Shown: positions 46,723 to 59,200 of the stretch, one piece after another | Numbering within the stretch: the stretch's first letter is position 1 | How the letters are laid out: each line of letters opens with the position of its first letter | Assembly (NCBI GenBank): GCA_012295275.1 | Contig: CM022665.1 | Location: 25,428,446-25,492,445 of the forward strand | Length of the DNA stretch: 64,000 nt | Source: Chrysomallon squamiferum | Taxonomy: Eukaryota; Mollusca; Gastropoda; Neomphalida; Peltospiridae | Reading direction: 5' to 3' | Made by a program: the position numbers and the translations under genes | The notes under the pieces: model-generated | What the model was told of the DNA's origin: nothing | The model's database searches: none | Seen by the model: the letters and a program-made list of their open reading frames with translations, nothing else

Positions 46723-46958
46723 TTAACTAACATTTCATCGCCAATTCATTCAACATATAATATATGAGTGGTCTCCCATTAACAACCAGACATGCGCAGT
46801 GACACGTGTATAGTGTCAATATGGCGATCGTCGTGTTGGCACATCAAAGAAAAATAAAGTGTATGCAAAGTTGTAGTGGAAAATCCTATCCAAAGAAATA
46901 ATTTAACGTGCGCTCAAATCGAACAAACCCTCATACCTTAAAGTCAAATGTTAGCAAC
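46480..46958. promoter_or_regulatory. Probable bidirectional promoter and 5' UTR of TRIP11
   Basis: This region has more CpG than its flanks. Sites seen are a CRE-like TTACGTCA (46489-46496), an NRF1-like CATGCGCA (46791-46798), an E-box CACGTG (46803-46808) and a YY1-like AATATGGCG (46818-46826). Such elements are typical of TATA-less housekeeping promoters (established knowledge). The TRIP11 transcription start is probably close to 46800-46830, about 130-160 bp before its ATG (inference). Confidence 0.5.
46821..46901 (+). CDS. Upstream ORF in the TRIP11 5' leader (26 codons)
   Basis: The ATG lies inside the YY1-like element (AATATGGCG) and opens a 26-codon frame beginning MAIVVLAHQRK, closed by TAA at 46899-46901, 57 bp before the TRIP11 start. 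If transcription begins upstream of the YY1-like site, ribosomes would meet this frame first. A second upstream ATG at 46948 is out of frame and overlaps the TRIP11 start. Regulation by either is inference. Confidence 0.3.
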   Translation: MAIVVLAHQRKIKCMQSCSGKSYPKK

Positions 46959-49900
46959 ATGTCATGGTTGGGTGGAAGCCTTTCTTCCCTGACTGGACAA
47001 CTAACAAACTTAACTAAAGATATTTTGACAGAAGGTACCGAGGAAGTTAGTGGTGGGTATTATTATTAATATGTTATTATTAGTAGTAGTAATAACACTA
47101 GTACTACTGATAATAGTTGTACATCGTTTTTCAAATTTAATAGTTTTTATTAGCAGCTTTTCTCTTTCAAAGTATTTTAATGGATGTTGATGTTAGGCCT
47201 ATTTTAAATTTATATATCACTTACCAGAATTGATTAGACTATTTTAAAGTGTAAATTGTGATATTATAATACATTTTCAGATAGACATTTAGTATTAGGC
47301 TTACCAAAGAAAAAATGGGTGTAATAGTATAGTCATTATCTTCCTGATAAGGATCGTGCAAAAAGTTTATTAGTTCCATTCAGTTATTTAATTTTATACA
47401 AGTTTTCTAAAAGTTTGTAAACTGAACTAATTCACATTGCTGTAAGCATAGAATGTCTAGAACTCATTTGCTTATTCTAGTCATTCTTGTGAATTGTTTT
47501 CTTTTCACAGCAACAGTGCAAGTTAACTGAAAAAAATAGAAGAACTTTAAATCAAATTTTATCTATTACTATTAGTATTACAAATATTATATAAAATCTT
47601 TATTTTGTAGTAATTTTACAGTCATTATAAACTATATGTATTATTTTAAAGACGTAAACTGCTACTTACTAGCTGAGTTTTCCAGAGATATTAATTTATA
47701 AATATTTGAGTAGATATGTTTCCATAATGTTTTGAACATTTACAAAAGTCTGTCCTGTTGGACTCAACATTCAGGTAATATACAGAATGTCAGTGTTAAT
47801 TTGAAAAATATTCTTTAAGTTCAGTTTTGATTCACTAGTTAAGCTTGTTATCTGACAAATATCAAATTAATTTTATGTAAGATATCAATACAAAAAATAT
47901 TTTGTTAATTCATCCATCTGTCACATTATATATGATACCTCACTGACTACTGCACACATGCAACAAATATAATCATATTGTTTAAGATCATAATTAAACT
48001 TTAGTAATTTGTTAAGTGTTACTAAGATGTCTTTGAAATTTCATGTAATCAAAAATGTAAAATTATTAAAATACATCAAACGTTCAGTTATTATTTACAT
48101 TTCTGTAAAATAATATTTTAATGTCAGTATGTTTGCATCCATGTTTTCTGAATTTTTAAAGCTGTAGTGAGAGGATTGATTGGTGCAAAATGTTTATAAA
48201 GAATGAGTCAGCGGGTGGCTATTAAATTACTGTTAAAAGTTGTGTTAAGAATTAAATTTCCCATTGTATTTCCAGTATTCATCACTGTAAATAATCAGCA
48301 AACAGTTAAATAGTTTTTTTTATTTTGCCATTTATATTGAATTAACTGCTCAACCATTTCAGATTAGTGTGTGTATGTGTATATGTGGATTTTTTTTTTT
48401 TTTTTTGGCTGTTATTCGTTTGCCAGATATATTTGAAAGGTGTTCAGTTTATTTGATATTATATGTGTCTGTAAAGTTCGGTAATTTATTTATTATTATT
48501 TATTTATTTTACCCAGCATGCATAATAATAATAATCTTATTTCTATTCAATCCATTATCTATAAACACATGTATAAAATATCATTTGTGTGCTTTCTTGT
48601 CTAAAATAAGGCATTTGTGTACACACATACATTTCATATTGATAATCATTGTGAACTGCCTATTATACTTAATGAAAAACCTTGTGATAAACATTAATAA
48701 ACTTTAATAAAAAATGTTCTGAAATATTATTATACTAATATTAATTTATTTTCTTTTATAACTGTTAATAACTATCTTAAATAGTCTTAAACTATTTAAT
48801 TAATAAGATTTTAATCCTCGATGATGGTCATTATGTTCTTGGTTATTTGAATTACATATATTTTGTTAGAAATGGTGCAACATATGCATTAATTTAAAAA
48901 AAATATATTTGTTTTATAGATTTTATGCAAACCATAAATATGATTTAAACTTTGTATAAATAAAAATATTTAACAGAAAATAGATACTGAAGTTATTTTG
49001 TAATATTGATTTTAATTGTGGATCCAGGTTATAGCCAAGTGATAAATACTCATAACCACATGTTGCAAGATCAATCTGTTTTTTAACTACCACATTTCCA
49101 GACGAATATATTATTTTATATTTCTTTGTTGAAAATTTATTTATTTATTTATTTATTTTAATATTTATTTTTAATTTTGTAAATAATGATATAAGAGAAA
49201 AAAATCCATGAACAACTGTTTTCCAGTCAGCAGAAATAAATTGTATTTTCCCGTAGACAGTAATGGACGTCATTGCCTCTGATAAAGAATATTGCCAGGA
49301 ATTGGAAATGACTGATAATACACATATTCAGTTTGAATTATCTAGTGACCTGTCATAATTCCATTCATTACTCTGACACTAATCTATAGCCAGCTTCTAT
49401 AAATACAAGCTGCTTTTCATTTTATAGCAATAAAAATGAAAATTTTATTTTAGATAATGGTTGTATTTCAGCCAGAGTTTTACAACCTTCACGTTATCTA
49501 ACACTTTTTCCAAATTAGCCTCTTTAACATTTTGGTTTTGTTCTTCATAACAGTTTGAACCTAAGGTAACAGATTCAGCTTATGAAACTCATTATTTTAA
49601 AAATAAGTGAATAATAAAATGAATAGATTTTATTTTATTATTATTATTAATTTTTTTTTTTTTCACTTGAATGTTGTAGACACATTCTTTTCACCTTTTT
49701 ATTATTCATTAACTACATTTACATAGCATTTTTATTATATATGTTCCATATTTAATTTATTTCTTTAATGAAGACTATTCCCTAACTTTTTTCTGAAGTA
49801 CCTTTTATAAATTAAAAAAAAAAAAAAAAAAAACCCAAATAAAACAGGAAGTCATTTATTCATATCTAGCAGCTTTATTTTTTTATTTTTTATTTTTTAT

Positions 49901-52900
49901 TTTTTTGGTGTGCTGTTCAGAGGGACTTAAAATCCTTCTTTTTATCAGCAATTTGTAGAGACTTTGTTATCAAGACCTAATCTGATCAGTTCCCTGGTTG
50001 GTTATTATGTGGTAGTAACAGAAATATGAGCAGATTTATAACCATTCCTGTCACCATGTTTATTCAGCATTTGATTTAATGATTTATATTCTGTTCTGTG
50101 GCTTGGTAGCAAATGTTTACTTAGGCTTTATCACTGTGCTTTCTGGATAGAGATTTTGGTATTTAGGTTGCAATCGTGGCACTCATTTGCTGTAGTCATC
50201 TTTACAGACTGTATTTAAGTTTAAAATGTAACTGCCACTTTGTTTCTGTTGTAGATGTTTGTTTAAAATGAATTTAGAAATCAAATTAATTTCAAATGCC
50301 AGAACTTTTCAAAATATATTTTAAAGTGGAGGAAACAAATTTTAATATAAAAAAAAAGACAAAAATTGCAGTTTAACAGAATTTAATAATAAAAACAACA
50401 GGTAAGTAAATTTCAAAAAAAAAGAAAAAAGAAAATATCCATCGTAAAGTTTATATAAATATATTGATTTTGAATCATTTATTTGATTGTTGTTTGGCTT
50501 TTGTAATAAAGTACTATCTTATAAACCATAAACTATATAAAATTAAAAATTATGATCATTTTGTTTATTTCTTAAAATAGAGAAAGCACTAAATTTTGGT
50601 CATTTTGACAGAACCTATTTAGGCAGTTCATATTTGAAGTAGATATAAATATTCTGTATGAGCAGGTCTCAGGATTTCATGTTCAGGAAAAGCAATAAAG
50701 CTGGATCAAACCTGTAAGTGAAATTAAACTCATTGGCATTTATTATTAATTGTCAGTTTTTACCTTAATAAATATTTTAGCACTGCCTCAGTTCAAGGAA
50801 GTGTGCTGTATTATTTTACTGGAATATCTACCACTTAGTAGTCAGGAATTTTAAATATGTGCATTACTTCCAAATATGAAAACAAAATTACCAACATATT
50901 TCAGACAGAGATATTCAAAACTAAATGTTAAAGGACAAATCTTGGAACAAATCTTGGAACAAATCTTGGGGCTGTTGTCCTTGTACACTCTCATGAAATG
51001 GACATTATTACTTAATTCCAATAAGTATGTTGGCATATTTAATTAGTAAAATAGTGCCAAATATTACAATTTACACGTTAAGAGTATAATGCATTTGAAT
51101 ATAAGGTACATTGTGCAAAATGAATCACATGATGAACAATAAATGCTGGATAAATGAATTGAAATAGTTTTATGATGCTGACAAATAATGACAAATAATG
51201 CTGCCCATTTCTTAATATTGTGGTTATGGATGTTTTGTTTATTACAGGTTTTTTTGTTTTTTTTTTGTTTGTTTAATAATGAGACAGCATTCTTATTTGT
51301 GATATCATTCCTGCCAAACTGTTTACTTGCAACAACAAAAATTAAGTGTTATTTATTTGTATGTATTTTCCTTAATATATAATACTCTTTTTTTAATTGA
51401 ATTTTGAACATAATAATAATACCATAAGCATCATAATGCTTCAATCTGTAAATGACAGCATTTAGACATCAGTATGTTACATCATATTTAAAGCAGTATC
51501 TTTAAATCAATATTTGTTTTGTTATAATTACAGGACAACAAAACTTTTAAATAAATCTTTTATTACTTTTTTAACATGTTCTTTCTTCCTGGATGTCATA
51601 ATGTACACTTTAAAGAAATGAAATGATTGAAACCCAGATATAAAAAAAATCATTTAAGGAAAATGTCAAATGCACCACTGTATGTTGCATAACTTAAAGG
51701 AAATTGCCTTTATTCTATTGTTGTTGTTTTTTTGTCATTTTTCAAATACAAATTTCCACATCGTAACTAGCTCATAGAGCTTTACCCTTAATTCTAAATA
51801 TATCAATAACCAAAGATAACCAGTTTGTAAGGACTTAGGTAAATATTAATGATATGCTAGTACTGTTAGAATCAATGAAACTAATACCAAAATAAAATAA
51901 AATAATAACCCATGGCAAATGATACAGAATATTTTATTTTTCTTGCTGTCTAAAATACTTTTTAAAAACTTGTTAGCAGATGTTTGTCTGAGTCACCAGT
52001 TATCATTTGAAATTTGTTTAAAACGAAAAACAACAACAACAAAAAGCCACAAACAAACAATTATTACTTTAACAAAATTGTGATGAGTCTGAAAATGAGA
52101 CATTAATGTTTTCATCTGAATAAGCATTTGTTACCAAAGGTAAAAATATTTTGTAAAATTTTATTGATCAAATGCGCTTGTTTATTCAGCAATTTGGGTG
52201 AAAATATGGCTGAACAACTGGTAGACGATCAGGTTTCAAAATGTTCAATAATATAGATTGACAGTGTTGGCCCGCCCTGGAGTGGTGACACTGCAGCTGG
52301 CTTTGCTCTTATCATTTCCTAATATGGCTTATCAATGTTGGGACAGGACATTTGTGCAGGTAAAGTGACTGTTTGCTCTGTCTTGCAGATCATGCTACAG
52401 AACTTCGTTTGGCACAGCAGAAACTTAGTGAAATCCAGTCAACATACGCCGCTCAGAAATCAGAGGTAACAGGTTTTAATTTTTATTATAAAATAATAAA
52501 GACAATAATGAACTTTTAATGAAAAATATATAATTTGGTAATTTTGGACTGGGTGGTTTTTATTTTGGTTTTTTTTTTTTTTTACTTCATGATGCAAACT
52601 AAATAATTGATGATGCATCTTGCACTGACAGGAAGCTAACATTCATCTTAATTTTAAAAAAATTATTTTTCTTTTTACTTAATTATTGCTGTAGCATATG
52701 GTATGTATTATGTTAGAAGCATTTTGTTTTGTTTCTTTCATAAGATAGATTTGTACATGGACACCAAGTCATTGGTTAAAAGAAACATTCAAGAGTCATC
52801 ATTTTTTGTTCCCAAAATTGAATAATATGTTTTTACAATTGTCCAGAAACATTCCAAATTAAATAATATTTTTCTGATTTGTTAATAAACTTCTTTTTTA

Positions 52901-54338
52901 ACTTGTAAAAAGTAAAAAGTTGTCAGGGTTTCCAAATTATGACATTCTATGCAGTGGTTATTTTCAAATGAGGTATATGGCTTGGTTTACCATTGTTATT
53001 GGAAGTCTGCAGCGTATTGTTTGTTTAACATTTAAATTCAGATTTGAACACAATATTTCAATTTACTATAAATGTTGTCAGATCAGTCTTAAGGGGGAAT
53101 TTTTTTTATAATGGCCAAAGAAATTAATGGCAGTCACAGTAAAAATGATAAATTGGATAGTTTCCTTTTTGTTATTATTAATTTTTTTTTAGAAACTGTA
53201 TCTGTGTGCATGTGGCTATGTGTATGTGTGTGTTAAGTAGTATGAGGTTGTGTTTACTAAATCTGTTAATTGGGCAGCTGTCATTGTCAGTTTCATATTT
53301 TAAAAATAAACAATTGTAAATGAAAAACTGCTCTGCATTTTATTTTAGGTATAAATAGCTTTCAGTTTTATAACTTGCAAAAATTGATAAAAAAAAAATT
53401 AAATTCTAAAAATTTGAATCTTTGATGAAGCAAAAGTTAACACAAAGATAAAGCATAGAGTAGTTTATGTGGATTTTTATTGTTCTGATCCATTTTTTTG
53501 TTTTGATTGTTGGAATTTTAGTAAATTGTTAAACTGAAGATGTACAGTTATCTTTAGACTTGTAATCCACAATATGCATATGATTATCAGTCTTTCTTTT
53601 CAACTCATGTAAAATAAAAATACAAATATATATTAATTTAATCATGCTGAAAGTGCTCTGTACAGTATTTTAAAGAAAACTAATTTCATTTAGATTTTTA
53701 ACATTTGATTAAAATTAATATTCTTAAAATATGCACAGAACATTACATTATTCATTATGTGTAAATTGATATCTGTCAAGAACACCTGTTTAACAGTTTC
53801 ATTTTTAAAATTTCAATTTGTGTGTGGAAAATTCTACTGTGAATGTAGTTAGTTTGACCTTTGTTTAGAACACAGTGGACCAGATAATAGTTTTAAATGT
53901 TACAATTAGTTCATATATTAAAAGGTATGTTATTTTTATATGATATAGAATATATGCTTTGTGTCTGTGTATGGATGTGTGAGTGTGTTTGTGTAAAGAC
54001 AAAAAAAAAACTTCTAATATCTGATATCGGGTAATAGTCTTTCTAACTAACTCTCATTATTGTTATTATTACTTTTTTTTCTTTGTTTATTTTTATCTTT
54101 TTTAAGTGTGAAAGACTAAAGCGAATCAGCCATCAGTATGAAGAAAATGCAGAATCAGCAGAACTTCAGATTAATGCCATCTCCCGTGAATATCGCACAC
54201 TGCTTGAAGAGAAAGAGGTACAGATAACAAAATTGTTTCTGGCTGCTTAATCTTTTCATAATAAGATGAAGAAAATAAAGTCAATAAAATAAAACAAAGG
54301 AAATAAAATTCAAATATTTATATGTGTGTGTGTGTGTG

Positions 54339-54378
<40 letters not shown>

Positions 54379-56228
54379 GTAGATATACACACACATACAT
54401 ACATAAACATACAAACATGCACATATATATGTATATTTGTTGTGTGGGCATGTGTGTTAATGTTTGTTCAAGATATAATAAAGGAAATAAAATTTAAATT
54501 TGTGTGTGTGTATATATATGCATATATGTAGATATACACACACATACATACATAAACATAGACACATGCACAGATATAAATGTTTGCATATGCATCTATA
54601 TATGCAAGTATACATGTATTTGCACATACATAGTTATATTTGTTGTGTATGTGTGTTAATGTTTCTTCAAAATGTGCTTATAGTGATGTTTCATTCTCCA
54701 ACAACATTATGTATTTGTGATTCAGTTGAATAAAATATTGCCTCAATTTTTCTGGGTCCATAGAAACATTATGCAAAGTTCACAGTGACACAGGATTGGT
54801 TTCCTTGCAAGTGCATGTTTTACATTATAATACTGATGAAAAACAAAAGGACAGAGATGAATCAGCAGTACTTAGATGATATATGAACACGTGTGAAGGT
54901 GTAGGACATCTCTGTATAAAATTAGTTTGAAAGGGGAAACAAATTTACATTTCTCACTATTTATTTTGTTTTGTTACTTGAACAAATTTATTATTACTAT
55001 TTATTTATTTACATTATTATTATTATTCTTATGTGGTTTTTTGTTGTTATTTTTTTTTTAGGGGTTTTGAGGGGTTTTTTTTTGCAAATAAAAAATATTT
55101 TAACCAGACAAAATTTTCAAAATATTAAATTCCTTTTTGGGATATTACCACTGTAATCAATGCGACTTTAACATAACTGACCTCCTTCCTTCATGAGATT
55201 ATTATACAGCCCCCACAAAGTGTTTGATAAGCACTTGTACTGCCATATCCTCCTCACTTTAATTTTATCTGCCTCTATTTCCTGTAGTTAAGGACTGACC
55301 CTTTTCAAAAGCAGATATTTCAAATCTTAAACTGCGTAAAGCTATTGGATAAAAAGTTAGTGTTATGAAAAGACAGTCAAAACCTTTTTAGATAAAATAC
55401 CGGAAGATACAGCATAAAGGATTGGTTATGATTTTTGTTAAAAGGCATATTTCTTTGTTAAAATAGTAGAATAATAAAAATGTGCTCATGTCTGAGAAAT
55501 AAATAATGATGATAATTTTTTGTAAATAGCATTCTTAGTTTTATTTGTAGTTTTCTTTGTAATGCTACCAAATTTCATTTAAAACAGTTTATATTACTAT
55601 TACTGTATTAGATTAATATTTAGTGGAAGGATTTTAGGTGATTCTCTTTTTTTTATTTAAAAAAACAAACAAATATTACTAATGATAATAAAAACTTAAA
55701 GCTACAATATTATTTATTTATTCAGCTGTTTTGTCATTTCTGCAGAGAAATAGTAAAATTCACCATGTTCTTATTTGGAATAATAAAAAATAGATACTAC
55801 TTATTTTATTGTTTTAAAGACCTTGAATTGTGGAAGTTTGGAATTTTTAAAATTTCATTTACAGACTATCTACGCTTTAAAGGCAGTGCTACGTAATTAC
55901 GAATTTGACTGTTGAAGATCAAGAGTTCAGTTTTCAATTGAAAATTTTACTGAACATGTATACTAAATATTTATATTTTTATTGATTCATACTGAAGAAC
56001 TTACATACAAATATTTATCATATTCACACAGAGAGAAATATGTATCTTTTAGTTTAATCATTAAGGTTTTGTTGTCGTTCCAGAAAGAAATAAAAGAGTT
56101 GAAGAGACGTCATCACGAATTGCTTGAACAGCAAGCTAAAACTGCTTTGTTGGCATCATCAGACTCAGTTGAGCTGTCTCTTACTCACAGTACATCCACA
56201 CCACTTATAAGCAAACACAAAGATGCTG
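46959..56228 (+). CDS. TRIP11: TRIP11 / GMAP-210 golgin, 5' part (first four coding exons; continues past the window)
   Basis: GMAP-210 is a long coiled-coil cis-Golgi golgin; its N terminus is a curvature-sensing ALPS helix that captures transport vesicles (known for the family). Exons are 46959-47052, 52389-52465, 54107-54217 and 56084-56228, with matching phases (1, 0, 0, then 1 open). The N terminus, MSWLGGSLSSLTGQLTNLTK, aligns with the vertebrate GGSLASLTGQISNFTKD ALPS block, followed by EGTEEV. Then comes heptad-rich coiled coil (LRLAQQKLSEIQ, AELQINAISREYRTLLEEKE, KEIKELKRRHHELLEQQ), matching the conserved order. In all, 142 residues plus one base are visible; the full protein is usually near 2000 residues, so most lies beyond 64000. 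Reading on past the last donor gives only a 37-codon intronic extension, to a TAA at 56342-56344. The start has out-of-frame upstream ATGs. Confidence 0.9.
47053..52388. other. TRIP11 intron 1
   Basis: A 5.3-kb first intron. It carries (TTTA)n at about 49137-49160, an A run at about 49814-49833, a short 12-bp tandem repeat at 50935-50969, and a slightly less AT-rich patch at about 52190-52385 immediately before exon 2. No phase-compatible extra exon was found on either strand. Confidence 0.6.
50935..50969. repeat. Three tandem copies of ACAAATCTTGGA
   Basis: Three nearly perfect 12-bp units lie in TRIP11 intron 1. The minus-strand frame across them reads a repeated KICS motif, which is a consequence of the repeat and not evidence of a gene. 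Confidence 0.85.
52466..54106. other. TRIP11 intron 2
   Basis: AT-rich intron of 1.6 kb with a T-rich 3' end (TTTTTATCTTTTTTAAG). Only short T runs (about 52567-52583) and GT-rich stretches (about 53217-53234, 53960-53995) stand out; no coding sequence was seen. Confidence 0.6.
54218..56083. other. TRIP11 intron 3
   Basis: A 1.9-kb intron containing the duplicated (GT)n/(AT)n/(ACAT)n module listed separately. The remainder is AT-rich, with no supported exon. The acceptor is GTTGTCGTTCCAG at 56071-56083. Confidence 0.6.
54296..54680. repeat. Imperfect 184-bp tandem duplication of a compound microsatellite
   Basis: Two copies start with AAAGGAAATAAAATT (54296 and 54480). Each runs through (GT)n, (AT)n, GTAGATATACACACACATAC, further ACAT units and TATATTTGTTGTGT to GTGTGTTAATGTTT. 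The second copy carries an extra CA/AT-rich insertion. It lies in TRIP11 intron 3. Replication slippage or unequal exchange would explain it. Confidence 0.85.
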
Positions 56229-59200
56229 GTAAGTGGTCTTTCTTTTCAACTGTTAAATTAACAAAATATTTGCCTGAAAAATTAATAAAGTTTCCTGAAA
56301 GTATTGCACAGATTTACCGAACTCTGAGTAAAATGGTCCACTAAGAGGTAAGAATTTGCATGATGAATTCCATTACAAACTGTGTTCATGATTGGTGTTT
56401 TAAAGATCACTTGAAGAATACATATATGCATACATAAGATAGAAATAGATATTAATATATATATATCTGAGCAGCTGACAGGATGACTTCAGTGGATTTC
56501 TTCTTTAAGAGGCCCCAAAACAACTCAAATTATAATGATATACCTTGATAACAATTGTTTCTTTTTGTTGTTTTTTTGTTGCATAATAAAAAAAACAAAT
56601 ATTCATTCATTTATACATTTCATATATGTTATGTTATCAGAATATGTATCAACATTAAAATTTTAAACTTACATACACCAGAGGTGCAGTTTAGTACTAG
56701 CACTGAATTAAGTACAGATCTCAAAATTTGCAGTAAAATCTCTTTATTATTAATTATAATTTAGTCCTGTATTGATTAAAATGAAATATTCAGACATATT
56801 CAAAGCACTATGACCACACTAAAAATTAACTGCATAAATTCAATATTTTTATTTATCTGTTTGCTTTTAAAACTTTAAGATACCATCTTGGCATAAAAAA
56901 ATCCTTTTTAACATTTTGATCGAGTTGCCATTTTAATCTTCTTGTTTGTACAAAGTCCATATTATCTTTAGCTCTGACCTCTGCCAGTAATGATTAACCC
57001 AAGCTTATCCTGCCTAGCAACTCTATGCAGTTTGGACAAACAGTCAACATTATTTTATACTGGTACCATCTCTTGCATGTTACCAACAAGGCGTTTTCGT
57101 TGGGCATATCTTATATACATAGAAACATTTACAAGTTACTAATAGTTTTTATCTCGGCTTTTTCCTGTTGAATGTGGTTGTCATGACACTTAAAATATTT
57201 ATCTTGGTCAGTGTGTTTTAGATAAGGACAGGACAGGTTGTTTGATCCATAATGCTAAACACGTTTTCAGTTATACGTGTTAATAATGGTTTATTTATTT
57301 ATTTATTTTTAATAAAAGAAATTTTAAAACAAATATGCATACATATACGTTTATTATTTATTTATTTGTCATTTTGTATTTTTTTATATGCATATGGAAT
57401 TTTGTTTTATTAATTTTTTATTTCATATTTTAAGTATTTTCTTTCTTTTTTTTTCTTTTTTTTTTACATATTTATTGTTCTTATTTTAAAATTATTAATT
57501 TTATTTTATTTTATTTTATTATGCCTCATTTGCTAGTAGAATAACATTCAGTTAAATAGTATATTTGTCTGAACTGGTTTTTGTTTTTCACTGGAATACT
57601 TCTGAATATATTTTAACAGACTACATTTTCTTTAATTTAATATTTATTAGACTATATTGATACTAATTCCTGTTACTATATTTATTTATGGGGTTTTTCT
57701 TTGAATTTCTTTAATTAAAACTGAAACTGTAACCTGTTGAAAATCTGTGAACTTAGGACTACAATTAGTGAAAGTTCACCGACATCATTCAAGGAGTAAT
57801 ATGCAGAATTCCTGAAAGTACGAAACAAATTTTTCTTCCCACAAAACAGCTGATAAATGGAGAATGCCTGCACATGGTTTTCAGTATTTTACTTACATCA
57901 TATTTAAACACTGATGGATGAGTATTTGAAATCTCTTATTAGATTTTTATGGCGTTCTAAACTGATTTCCCTGTCTATTTCATGGGGTCTTCTGCATACC
58001 TTTCAAGTCTAGCAGAAGTTTATGCTCTGAATGCGTGATTCACAGTACACCTGGGATCAAAAATAAAAAGAATTTAAGTTAATGAAAAAGAAAAAAAATA
58101 TCAAATAAAAAAGGAAAGAGACTATTTTAATTTTTTATATGTGATTTTATAAACACCATATATGACAAACTGAATTTAATTAAGAAAAAGAGAAAACAAC
58201 TGCATATATTTTATGCTAATCATGTATAAAATCTTTATGTCTATCATTTATATGTATATCCTTAATCTCAAGTGGCTAAAATATTACAAAATGACAGTTA
58301 AAATCTAAATAAAATGTAGAGATAAAACCACTGCATATTGTTATATTTGCTGATTATGACAAGCTCTGTATTATTTATACGTATGCCTATTATGTTGTGA
58401 GTGGCAACATTAACTGAATTAACAGTTCCTTTAAAAAAAGATGAAAAAGAAAATATGAATGCAACTATGAATTTATTGGCATTATCTGGGGGAAAAAATA
58501 GAAACTCACAATTCATAGAGTGATAAATAATGGTAATGTTAATTTGTTAGTTTTGGTGGTGGTGGGGTTTTTGTTGTTTTTTTTACTTATCATATTACAC
58601 ATTACTTTTCCATGTAATGTACAAACCTGTTATTTGTTGGCATGTCAACATGCACAGTCAATAGCTGCCTCTCTTATTTTTAACAACATGTCCTTGCACT
58701 TGTCTCAGATTATCTTGATACATTTGTTTAGTTCAATAAGAAGTCAACATAAATTTGTAAACATGTAGAACTAGATATATTTTAATAAAAGTTTGTGTTG
58801 AAAAATGATAGGTCTTTTTGGGTTTGACGCCAGACGTTTAATGTTTTTAGTTATAATAAAAATAAAAATTCCCCAAATAAAAATTTGAAGAAATCTTAAG
58901 TACTAAAATTTTAAATATAAAATTTGAAAGATGAATAAAGTAATGTGGTAAGTTAGTTTGATTTTTAAATTAAATACAGAAGACTCATCTAATTTAAAAG
59001 CTTTTGGTTACACACACAAGCATTTTGTTTTCTTAAAATAACTCAGGTAACTTAACACGCTCCATGTCTAGTCAGGTTATCATTAATAATTAATGTTTTC
59101 CTGTTCAACATTTTTTGTTTTTTTAAATTTATTATTTTTAAATTATTTTTTTTTAAAGATAAAGTGTAAGTTGTTAGCAATTTTGTTAAATATAATTTAA

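Noticed and set aside
52195-52388. Alternative first exon or extra exon just before TRIP11 exon 2
   Set aside because: Short frames with ATG exist (for example from 52324) and a GTAAAG follows, but all end in phase 0 whereas exon 2 needs one carried base.
54322-54733. Val/Cys/Tyr/His-rich frames in TRIP11 intron 3
   Set aside because: Translations of GT/AT/ACAT repeats.
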